A stretch of 64,000 nt of DNA from Ulvibacter antarcticus. Its GTDB lineage: Bacteria > Bacteroidota > Bacteroidia > Flavobacteriales > Flavobacteriaceae. Location of the stretch: positions 310,001 to 374,000 of the forward strand of contig NZ_REFC01000012.1 of NCBI RefSeq assembly GCF_003688405.1, in the 5' to 3' direction. Both the position numbers and the translations under genes were made by a program. The notes under the pieces were generated by a model. That model did no database searches and was not told the DNA's origin. It saw only the letters and a program-made list of their open reading frames with translations. Shown here piece after piece: positions 53,750-62,258 of the stretch (its first letter is position 1; the number at the start of each line of letters is the position of its first letter).

Positions 53750-54832
53750 TTACAACCACTTTTTTCGTTTGAAGTATACCAACATTCCAATGAACACCGC
53801 CAACATTGCGGCCCATAAATAATAATAACCATACTTAAAATGCAACTCGGGGATGTGGTCAAAATTCATTCCGTAGATACCTGCCATAAATGTAAGCGGT
53901 ATAAAAATGGATGCCATAATAGTAAGAACCTTCATCACCTCATTCATCTTATTACTTATCGTAGACATATACATATCCATTAAACCCCAAATCATTTCCC
54001 GATAAATATCCACACTTTCACTTACTTGGATAATATGATCGTAAAGATCGCGAATGTAGTTTTGTGTTTTTACATCGATAAGCGGTGAGTCTATTTTTTC
54101 CAGTCGGTTAATCACTTCCCTTAAAGGCACCACTGCTCTACGTATACGAAGTATTTCTTTCTTTATATTCTGAATATCTTGCGTAATATCCTTTTCAATA
54201 GTATCCTCGAAAAGTTGATCCTCAATTGCTTCTATTTTTATACTCAAAGTTTCTATTACGGCGAAATAATTATCAACTACTGCATCTATAATCGCAAACA
54301 TTAAATAATCAGCCCCCGCATTTCTAATTCTACCTTTTGAATTTTCCAGACGGTCTCTTAAGCTATCGAAAACATCACCATCTGCCTCCTGAAAGGTCAC
54401 CACAAAATCTTTTCCAAGGAGCAAACTTACATGCTCATTCATAAACTCACCATCGTCATTATAGTGAAGCATTTTAAATACTATAAATAAATAATCTTCA
54501 TACTCATCTATTTTAGGACGCTGGTTTGTCGTTACTATATCTTCTTGAATTAATGGGTGAAGATTGTAATGTTCTCCCAATTTCTCAATGGCAGTAGTAT
54601 TACTTAGACCATCGACATTGATCCATGTAATGTGTTCAGAGCCCTTATATTTAAAAGCATCCTCGATTTTAACTGTATCCACTCGTATATAATGATCCTT
54701 CGAAAAATCAATTATTTCAAGCTTTGTTGGATAATCTAATTTTTCTCCAGTGTATGTTACTGTCCCTGGTACTGAATTATGAATTTTTTTTGCTTTACGT
54801 TTTGGAATTTTAAATTTATTTTTCTTGGACAT
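53750..54832 (-). CDS. corA: Magnesium/cobalt transporter CorA
   Basis: 360 residues. A cytoplasmic funnel domain, then two C-terminal TM helices with the filter motif GIYGMNFDHIPE (YGMN) between them, typical of CorA. Imports Mg2+ as a pentamer. TATCTTTA upstream resembles a -7 box. Confidence 0.93.
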   Translation of the reverse strand: MSKKNKFKIPKRKAKKIHNSVPGTVTYTGEKLDYPTKLEIIDFSKDHYIRVDTVKIEDAFKYKGSEHITWINVDGLSNTTAIEKLGEHYNLHPLIQEDIVTTNQRPKIDEYEDYLFIVFKMLHYNDDGEFMNEHVSLLLGKDFVVTFQEADGDVFDSLRDRLENSKGRIRNAGADYLMFAIIDAVVDNYFAVIETLSIKIEAIEDQLFEDTIEKDITQDIQNIKKEILRIRRAVVPLREVINRLEKIDSPLIDVKTQNYIRDLYDHIIQVSESVDIYREMIWGLMDMYMSTISNKMNEVMKVLTIMASIFIPLTFMAGIYGMNFDHIPELHFKYGYYYLWAAMLAVFIGMLVYFKRKKWL

Positions 54833-55008
54833 AACAATAGAATATTTAGTTTTAAAGATAATAAAAATGAAGATAGTCCACTTTTGAATCGTTTAAAACA
54901 ATGTTAAAAACATCTAATAATATTTACTAATAAAAAGTAAGAATTTTCATAGATTTGTTTTTAATGTATTCGTACCTTAAACTGTTGTTTTTCAACGGAT
55001 AAGTAATA

Positions 55009-56001
55009 ATGAAGAATTTTTTAATAGCTTTTTCGGTGTTCATAGTCTGGTCCTTTTTCGGATTGTGGCTATATTCTTGGTTCGATTCTGAAGAAAATTC
55101 TGCTATGGTTAAGACACAACCTATAGAAACTAGTATCGTTGAACCTGTAGTAAATCCTTCCGAAGCAACCGAAAAGAAATTCAACAAACCTGATTCATCA
55201 TCTTCTACAAATACGGATACAATTCAGGATACCGATACAAATTCCGAAGTAAAAGAAGTGAAACCTACTGGTCTAACTGCGCTAAGTAATGGCCTCACAA
55301 TTTTTTCACTTTCTGAAGGAATATCGATCAAGAAGAATAATGCCGATCTTATTATTCCTGAAACAATTCAGGACTTTGCATACAAGATTAATTCCTATCT
55401 TATTTCTCATCCGAAAATGGAGGTACATATAAATTCATTTTATGGTGCTTCTGAAAACATACAAACGCCTAATTTAGGTGTTCGCAGAGGAGAAAAAATC
55501 AAAAACATGCTGGTTGATGTAGGTGTTGCTAACGAGAAGATCGTTGTAAAACCAACTATAAAAGAAATCGATTTTGATGAACATGAATTGTATAAAAATG
55601 GCATATCTATTGTTTTTAAACCTTTAGACTCGAATCGTATAGAAGAATTAAAGACAAAATTAACAGCTAGAAAAACGGTATACCCCATTTTCTCCAATAC
55701 TGGGATTTTGGTAAATAAAAATCTGGAAGATCTCTTAACAGAAGTGAAACATATTGTTCAGAACAATCCCGAAACTCGAATTGAATTGATTGGGCATACA
55801 GATAACATTGGAAGTGACATCGACAATTATAAAATGGGGCTTAATTATTCAATGCAAGTAAGATGGTTTTTGGTTGCAAAAGGAGGCATAAAGAGAGCTA
55901 ATATAAAAGCGTCTTCAAAAGGTGAATCAGACCCTGTAGATACAAATAATAGTGAACGCGGTCGAATAGCTAACCGAAGAATTGAAATAGTGTTCTATTA
56001 A
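55009..56001 (+). CDS. Protein with two OmpA-like domains
   Basis: 330 residues. One N-terminal TM anchor (LIAFSVFIVWSFFGLWLYSWF), a Ser/Thr/Asp linker, and two OmpA-like domains. The first (about 105-205) is degenerate; the second (about 225-330) is canonical, with LIGHTDNIGSDIDNY and SERGRIANRRIEIVF. Probably an inner-membrane protein that reaches peptidoglycan. Followed at nine bases by the HhH protein and the symporter gene. Confidence 0.82.
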   Translation: MKNFLIAFSVFIVWSFFGLWLYSWFDSEENSAMVKTQPIETSIVEPVVNPSEATEKKFNKPDSSSSTNTDTIQDTDTNSEVKEVKPTGLTALSNGLTIFSLSEGISIKKNNADLIIPETIQDFAYKINSYLISHPKMEVHINSFYGASENIQTPNLGVRRGEKIKNMLVDVGVANEKIVVKPTIKEIDFDEHELYKNGISIVFKPLDSNRIEELKTKLTARKTVYPIFSNTGILVNKNLEDLLTEVKHIVQNNPETRIELIGHTDNIGSDIDNYKMGLNYSMQVRWFLVAKGGIKRANIKASSKGESDPVDTNNSERGRIANRRIEIVFY

Positions 56002-56009
56002 CTAATTAA

Positions 56010-56582
56010 ATGACAGATTTAGTAAATTTTATTTCGTCTCTATCAAATTACATCGGCATTTTCATGCTTATGTTTAGCACCTTTTTGATAGGTTATTTTT
56101 CAGCTTGGTGGTTTCAAAAGTTGAACTATAGAGGTATAATTACCAAATTGAAACGGGAAATAAACACATCCATCATACAAAAAAATGTGAAGGACATAGA
56201 TACCATTTTCACCGAAATAAAACCAAAGATTATAGAGGTTGTTAAAAGTACCCAACGAGAAGTTTTAGTAGCTCCATCTCTCGAAAGAACAGCTGAAAAA
56301 GCACGTTCCAGCTTTGTTACATATAGCAGATCAAGACCCGAGCTTGATTTCGATAGTTTTGGATATGCAGATGAAGACAACAAAGACGATCTTACACTTA
56401 TTAAAGGTGTAGGACCTTATGTAGAGCAAAAGCTAAATGAAATCGGAATTTTTAATTTTGAACAGGTAAGTAAGCTCAAAGATGCAGATATTCGAATCAT
56501 TACCGATCTTATAGATTTCTTTCCAGGAAGAATTGAACGTGACAATTGGGTAGGTCAGGCTCAGCAACTTAACGAAAAATAA
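56010..56582 (+). CDS. Membrane-anchored protein with helix-hairpin-helix end
   Basis: 190 residues. One TM helix near the N-terminus (YIGIFMLMFSTFLIGYFSAWWF), a middle helical part, and a C-terminal HhH-like domain LTLIKGVGPYVEQKLNEIG, FNFEQVSKLKD, of the type found at the ends of NuoE-like and L21-like proteins. Role unknown; the neighbours suggest an envelope function. Confidence 0.7.
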   Translation: MTDLVNFISSLSNYIGIFMLMFSTFLIGYFSAWWFQKLNYRGIITKLKREINTSIIQKNVKDIDTIFTEIKPKIIEVVKSTQREVLVAPSLERTAEKARSSFVTYSRSRPELDFDSFGYADEDNKDDLTLIKGVGPYVEQKLNEIGIFNFEQVSKLKDADIRIITDLIDFFPGRIERDNWVGQAQQLNEK

Positions 56583-56593
56583 ACTTTCAATTC

Positions 56594-58345
56594 ATGCAGT
56601 TAGCAACCCTCGATTGGATTTTAATTATTTCTTTTTTTACCATTTTTCTTATTATTGGGCTTCTAGTCGCAAAAAGATCCGGAAAAGACTCCAAAGAGTT
56701 CTTTCTTTCAGGGAGAAATATGCCATGGTGGTTATTAGGTATTTCCATGGTAGCAACTACCTTCTCTGCCGATACTCCTAATCTCGTGACCGATATTGTA
56801 AGGCAAAATGGGGTCTCAGGGAATTGGGTATGGTGGACCTTTTTAATCACTGGAATGCTTACAGTCTTTGTTTATGCTAAATTATGGCGACGTTCTAAAG
56901 TCCTTACAGATCTACAATTCTATGAACTAAGATATAGCGGAAAGGAAGCGGCTTTTTTAAGAGGATTCAGGGCTTTGTATCTCGGAGTTTTCTTTAATGT
57001 AATGATTATGGCTTCGGTTTGTTTGGCGGCCATAAAAATTGGTGGAATTTTATTCGACCTATCAGCAATTGAAAGTGTGCTGTATGCATCGGTAATTACG
57101 GTGATTTATAGCTCTATCGGTGGATTAAGAGGTGTTATTTTTACCGATTTTCTTCAATTTATTGTCGCGATGATTGGCTCTATTTGGGCGGCATACTATA
57201 TCGTAAACATACCAGAAATTGGAGGCCTAGATAAACTATTAACGCATGAGAATGTCGTAGGAAAATTAAATTTTCTTCCCGATTTTAGTGATACCAATTC
57301 ATTATTAGTCCTTTTAATTATCCCAATCGCAGTGCAGTGGTGGAGTGTTTGGTATCCTGGTGCCGAACCTGGCGGAGGTGGTTATATCGCCCAGCGAATG
57401 CTCTCAGCAAAAGACGAGAAAAATGCTATAGGTGCAACTTTACTCTTTAATATCGCGCATTACGCATTACGCCCCTGGCCATGGATTTTAATCGCACTTG
57501 CATCTCTTGTTCTGTATCCAGAGTTATCCGACATAAGTAGAGAATTTCCAAATGCGGTTTTGGGTCATGATTTAGGGTATCCGGCGATGCTAACAAACTT
57601 ACCTGCAGGATTACTCGGATTAGTACTTGCATCGCTTATAGCGGCATTTATGAGTACAATTTCCACACACCTCAATTGGGGATCATCGTATATTGCCTTG
57701 GACTTTTACAAACGTTTCTTAAAACCTGATGCCTCAGAAAAACGAATAGTTGCTGTTGGTAGATTATCCACGGTAGTTTTGATGATATTAGCGGCTGCAC
57801 TAGCCCTACTATTAAGTAGCGCCTTGAGCACCTTTGCCATCTTATTGCAGATTGGTGCAGGTACCGGGCTAATATTTATACTTCGATGGTTTTGGTGGCG
57901 AATAAATGCTTATAGCGAAATCACTGGTATGATCGTATCCTTTGCTGTAGCGCTCTTTTTCGAGTTTACTGATTATGGTTTGGAGGATTATCAAAAGCTG
58001 GTGTATGGTGTCGCAATAACTACTGTGAGCTGGATTTTGGTTACATTTATAACGCGTCCAACAGATTCGAAAACGCTAGCGAATTTTTATAATGCTGTAA
58101 CTCCTTATGGAAATGGTTGGAAGCCTTTTAAAGCAGTTGCCAAAAAAGAAAATATTGCACTTAAAACAACGCACGATAATTTTACAATCGATCTCGCTTC
58201 TATGTTATTAGGAATCGTATTTGTATATACTTCCCTATTCGCAACCGGATATGTGATCTATGGAAATTTAGTGGGAGCCATTGTCCTTATTACGATCGCG
58301 GTCGTTTCGGCAATTACCATCTTTATTCTTTGGAAGAAGAAGTAG
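56594..58345 (+). CDS. Sodium:solute symporter family protein
   Basis: 583 residues, about fourteen TM segments. SSS-family features: GRNMPWWLLGISMVATTFSAD at the start, SLIAAFMSTISTHLNWGSSY (sodium-binding Ser/Thr region). Imports a solute with Na+; the substrate is unknown, though many Flavobacterial members sit with sugar genes. Likely last gene of the OmpA-HhH-symporter run. Confidence 0.88.
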   Translation: MQLATLDWILIISFFTIFLIIGLLVAKRSGKDSKEFFLSGRNMPWWLLGISMVATTFSADTPNLVTDIVRQNGVSGNWVWWTFLITGMLTVFVYAKLWRRSKVLTDLQFYELRYSGKEAAFLRGFRALYLGVFFNVMIMASVCLAAIKIGGILFDLSAIESVLYASVITVIYSSIGGLRGVIFTDFLQFIVAMIGSIWAAYYIVNIPEIGGLDKLLTHENVVGKLNFLPDFSDTNSLLVLLIIPIAVQWWSVWYPGAEPGGGGYIAQRMLSAKDEKNAIGATLLFNIAHYALRPWPWILIALASLVLYPELSDISREFPNAVLGHDLGYPAMLTNLPAGLLGLVLASLIAAFMSTISTHLNWGSSYIALDFYKRFLKPDASEKRIVAVGRLSTVVLMILAAALALLLSSALSTFAILLQIGAGTGLIFILRWFWWRINAYSEITGMIVSFAVALFFEFTDYGLEDYQKLVYGVAITTVSWILVTFITRPTDSKTLANFYNAVTPYGNGWKPFKAVAKKENIALKTTHDNFTIDLASMLLGIVFVYTSLFATGYVIYGNLVGAIVLITIAVVSAITIFILWKKK

Positions 58346-58369
58346 AACTACTTAAATGTTTTAGAAATA

Positions 58370-58406
58370 AAAAAGCCATTTCAGTTAATACTGAAATGGC
58401 TTTTTT
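58370..58406. terminator. Bidirectional terminator
   Basis: AAAAAGCCATTTCAGT and ACTGAAATGGCTTTTT form 16-base arms with a four-base loop, flanked by A on the left and T on the right, so it serves both the symporter and the prohibitin gene. Confidence 0.9.
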
Positions 58407-58423
58407 TAAGTTTTAATCGCTAA

Positions 58424-59239
58424 TTAGTTATTCCCTAGAATTAAGGGTAAACCACTATCTCCTGACCCAATAACTATTACTTTCGTATTAGGTGACTCTG
58501 AAAGCTTTATCGTAGCATCTATTCCTTTATCCTGAAGAATCTTATCAGTTAATGAAGCACTTAGAATACGGTTTGATTCTGCCTTTCCTTGAGCTTCGAT
58601 AATAACCTTCTCTGCTTCTTTTGAAGCTGTTACTAGTCTGAACTCATACTCCAACGACTCTTGTTCTTGTTTCAATTTACGTTCTATCGCTTCCTTAATA
58701 GTAGCTGGTAGAGTAACATCCCTTACTAACAACACATTTAATTGCACATATTGCTTCTCAAGTATCTTTTTTGTCTCTTCGAAAATTTCGACCTGTATAG
58801 CATCTCTCTTACTTGAATACAATTGCTCTGGTGTATATCGACCTACAACACTTCTGGCAGCACTTCGAATGGCAGGTTGAATAACTCTTTGCAAATAATC
58901 CTTCCCTAACGATTGATGCAGATTACCTAAATCCTTGTATATCGGCTCATACCAAGCCGAAGCTTCGATTATAATTTCAAGTCCGTTGGATGATAGTACT
59001 TTCATTTTTTCAAAAAGCTCTTGTTGTCTTACTTCATAAACAAAAACTTTGTTCCATGGTGCTACTATATGAAAACCTTCCCCTAATGGAGGTTGGTTAG
59101 TTACTACACCATTATCGAATGTTTTATACAACACTCCTGCTTCTCCAGAATCTATTGTTACTGCCGACTTAGCAATTAATACGATCAACAATATTACTAT
59201 GATGATCACTGGTATTCCAATTTTTGGTAATTTTTCCAT
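58424..59239 (-). CDS. Prohibitin/SPFH-domain protein
   Basis: 271 residues. One N-terminal TM helix (PVIIIVILLIVLIAKSAV), then an SPFH domain (AGVLYKTFDNGVV to IQPAIRSAARSVVGRYT) and a coiled coil (EAIERKLKQEQESLEYEFRL). Prohibitins form membrane rings that stabilise proteases such as FtsH. Same strand as the VWA gene, 17 bases apart. Confidence 0.88.
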   Translation of the reverse strand: MEKLPKIGIPVIIIVILLIVLIAKSAVTIDSGEAGVLYKTFDNGVVTNQPPLGEGFHIVAPWNKVFVYEVRQQELFEKMKVLSSNGLEIIIEASAWYEPIYKDLGNLHQSLGKDYLQRVIQPAIRSAARSVVGRYTPEQLYSSKRDAIQVEIFEETKKILEKQYVQLNVLLVRDVTLPATIKEAIERKLKQEQESLEYEFRLVTASKEAEKVIIEAQGKAESNRILSASLTDKILQDKGIDATIKLSESPNTKVIVIGSGDSGLPLILGNN

Positions 59240-59256
59240 TTTTATATTTTATGAGT

Positions 59257-61290
59257 TTAAATAAGTCCGTTGTATTTCCTAGCAAACCACTCGATTGTTA
59301 GTGAAATTATTATAAGCGCGAGAAGATATTTCCAATCGATCAAAGGTACTACTTTTTGTTCGCTTTTTTGAATAGGTTGAAATCTGTTATCATCTAATAA
59401 AGAATCTATCAAATTTGAAAATTCATTAGTAAAAAAAGTTTCACCTTTTGTCTTTACAGCTAGTCTTTCAAGCTTTCCGATGTTCGCATTTAAAAACTGC
59501 TGTTCCACGTTAAAATCCAGTATTGTAAAATTACCGCTTCTGGAAACGGCCTCGTCTGTGACAGAAACTGTATACTTATACTCCCCTGCTTCTAAGCTAT
59601 TTAAATCTACTTCATAGAAGTTATTCTTTAACAACATTGGAAAGTTGGTTCGCTTCAAACTTTCAGAATTAACAACAGAAATAGTTAGTGATGATCGGGC
59701 GTCGAAAACAAAATTCTGGTCAAAATACTGCGCCGATATCTTTATTGGATTGTTATTATAATAAAAGCTTTCATTATTTACTTCCAGCCTACTCCTTCTC
59801 TTATTCGAAGCTAAATATTGCACAAGTTTGGCCGTAAAGTTGTCGAAATCTTCAAAGTTAGATTTATCAAGATAGGTTTGCGCTCGCCATTGCCATAAAC
59901 CTTCACCATCCCAAATAGCCGTGCGAATCCCATTTAACTCCATTGTAGCCAACATAGGCGAATCGTTATCGAAACCATTAACCGATTGTTTAAGCAGCAC
60001 TTCATTGGGAACTGAAACCTGTAATGAGCCGAATGTTGCCTTTAATGGTCGCATATCGCTAAAACCAATGTCTTCAACTGCAAATGTGCCATAATTCGGA
60101 TTTAAAATAGCTCCAACATCTTCAGATTGCCTGTTAATTTCTTTTCTGAAATAATTTTGAGCGGAGTTTAAAAAATTCCAATCTGTTTTAAGCCCGGCAA
60201 TGATAAATGTATTCTTCTTTAGTTTCTCTAATTCTGAAAAAACCTTAGTAAAACTGCGGTCCGGTTGATAAAGTAGTATTAATTGATAATCATTGAGCAC
60301 GTTAATTGCCTCTGAAGGTTTTTTGAAACTAACTGTACGTTGTTCGTTGGTAGTAATCGACTTCCTTAAGGCACCCATATCCGGATGCACTATATTACTT
60401 ACAATTAAAACATTTGTTGCCTGATCAATAACTTCGACCGCGAACTGCTTACGATTATTAGATGTGTTCTTTTCACCTTCTAATGGCACCAAAGTCGCTG
60501 TGTATTTCTGTAGACCTACGCTTGAAGCGTTCAATGTAAAAGATACCGTTTTGGTATTGTTTTCTTCGGAAAATGAAACATTAGTCCGATGCACTACTGC
60601 TGCACCTTGATTTACTACAAGTTGTGAGTTTTGAGAACCAACGCCATCATACACCAAAATCATTTCAACAGGAAACTGATTTTTCAAAAAGGCATATCTG
60701 TTGGTGTTTAGGCGTTCAATTTTAAGATCTGTATGTCTCGTTGAATCTCCCAGAACCACCGCGAATATTGGATTTTTAAAGTTAGATGAAGAAAATTCGT
60801 AATCACTGCCCAGTGTCTGATTCCCGTCTGTAATTAAGATGGTTGGCGCTATTTCGTTTCTGAATAATTCATTCACTGAAGCCAATGCTTCAGAAATATT
60901 CGTATTTTTTTCTGAAAAGGACAGCGTGTCTACTTCTTTGAAATCACTTCCGAAGGAAAAAAAAGAAAGATCGAATTTATCATTCAATTCGGAATTAGCT
61001 TTTAACTCATCAACTATCTTTTGAAGGTTTTCAGTCTGATTCAACTCGGCAATAGAAGCCGAATTATCTAGCAACACCGGAAGTTTTGGTTTTTCGAGGG
61101 TGTATGTTTCTGATTTAAACTTGGGATTAATAAGGAGTAATAGAATCGAGAATAACGTAATGAACCGAAGTAAACCGAACAGCCATTTTAAGGTACCGGT
61201 GTATTTGGTTTTATAACCATACATAAATATCGAAACAGCCATTGCAATAATGCCGGCTATACATATATATAAAATGGTTTCTGCTGTCAT
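59257..61290 (-). CDS. Large membrane protein with von Willebrand-type A domain
   Basis: About 677 residues. Two TM helices at the N-terminus (ILYICIAGIIAMAVSIFMYG; FGLLRFITLFSILLLLINP), a VWA-like domain with LLDNSASIAELN in place of DxSxS and TILITDGNQTLGSDY, a beta-rich middle, and a C-terminal TM helix. The plan is that of BatA/BatB-like membrane proteins; MoxR or BatD partners are not nearby. Start at ATG 61290, because 13 earlier codons precede no signal. Confidence 0.75.
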   Translation of the reverse strand: MTAETILYICIAGIIAMAVSIFMYGYKTKYTGTLKWLFGLLRFITLFSILLLLINPKFKSETYTLEKPKLPVLLDNSASIAELNQTENLQKIVDELKANSELNDKFDLSFFSFGSDFKEVDTLSFSEKNTNISEALASVNELFRNEIAPTILITDGNQTLGSDYEFSSSNFKNPIFAVVLGDSTRHTDLKIERLNTNRYAFLKNQFPVEMILVYDGVGSQNSQLVVNQGAAVVHRTNVSFSEENNTKTVSFTLNASSVGLQKYTATLVPLEGEKNTSNNRKQFAVEVIDQATNVLIVSNIVHPDMGALRKSITTNEQRTVSFKKPSEAINVLNDYQLILLYQPDRSFTKVFSELEKLKKNTFIIAGLKTDWNFLNSAQNYFRKEINRQSEDVGAILNPNYGTFAVEDIGFSDMRPLKATFGSLQVSVPNEVLLKQSVNGFDNDSPMLATMELNGIRTAIWDGEGLWQWRAQTYLDKSNFEDFDNFTAKLVQYLASNKRRSRLEVNNESFYYNNNPIKISAQYFDQNFVFDARSSLTISVVNSESLKRTNFPMLLKNNFYEVDLNSLEAGEYKYTVSVTDEAVSRSGNFTILDFNVEQQFLNANIGKLERLAVKTKGETFFTNEFSNLIDSLLDDNRFQPIQKSEQKVVPLIDWKYLLALIIISLTIEWFARKYNGLI

Positions 61291-61365
61291 AAATGATAAA
61301 CGAGGATTGGAAACTGTACTAATTTCCACTCTTTAGAGGCAATTCGAAAAATCTAACTTGGCATC

Positions 61366-62112
61366 TTACGTAAGCATCCCACCGTCGACGTTTAATACCT
61401 GGCCGGTTACATAGGCAGATAAGTCACTGGCAAAAAATACACAGGCATTTGCAATGTCATCGGGTGATCCTCCTCTTTTTAGTGGAATTGCATCTCGCCA
61501 ACCCTGTACCGTGGCCGCATCAAGTTTCCCGGTCATTTCTGTCTCTATAAAACCAGGCGCAATCACATTACAACGAATATCCCGTGATCCTAGTTCAAGA
61601 GCAACAGATTTAGAAAATCCGATAATCCCTGCTTTAGAAGCGGCATAATTCGTTTGCCCGGCATTACCCTTTACTCCAACTACCGAACCCATATTGATAA
61701 TAGACCCTTTGCGTTGTTTCAACATAGTACGCTGAACGGCTTTGGTCATATTAAATACAGACTTTAAATTTACTTCAATAACCTTATCGAAATCGGCTTC
61801 AGACATACGCATAAGGAGATTGTCTTTGGTAATTCCAGCATTATTTACCAGAATATCAATACTACCAAAATCTTCCAACACCTTAATTGCCAAAGCTTCA
61901 GAATCACTAAAACTTGCAGCATCGCTTTGATATGCTTTAGCTTTTACACCTTTTTTAGACACCTCTGTTGCTAGCGCCTCGGCAGCTTCCGAAGAAGAAC
62001 TGTATGTAAACGCGACATTCGCACCGTGATTTGCAAAAACTTCAACAATGCCTCTACCAATACCACGGCTTCCTCCTGTGATAATGGCAGTTTTACCTTC
62101 TAATAATTTCAT
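61366..62112 (-). CDS. fabG: 3-oxoacyl-[acyl-carrier-protein] reductase FabG
   Basis: 248 residues. [36 protein letters not shown] and [12 protein letters not shown] are diagnostic of FabG, which reduces 3-oxoacyl-ACP with NADPH in fatty-acid elongation. Length and the DNLLMRM signature favour FabG over other SDRs. No fab genes adjacent. Confidence 0.92.
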   Translation of the reverse strand: MKLLEGKTAIITGGSRGIGRGIVEVFANHGANVAFTYSSSSEAAEALATEVSKKGVKAKAYQSDAASFSDSEALAIKVLEDFGSIDILVNNAGITKDNLLMRMSEADFDKVIEVNLKSVFNMTKAVQRTMLKQRKGSIINMGSVVGVKGNAGQTNYAASKAGIIGFSKSVALELGSRDIRCNVIAPGFIETEMTGKLDAATVQGWRDAIPLKRGGSPDDIANACVFFASDLSAYVTGQVLNVDGGMLT

Positions 62113-62258
62113 AAGCTAAAGACTTTATCCAAAAAATTTAACGAGCCACTAATATAAAAAGATATTCGGCGACTGCCTTAGAACTATTCGTATTTTATTT
62201 GATTCTTACTTAGAATGATAATGTTGTATCTTAGTAGAAATCAATCAAATATACAATC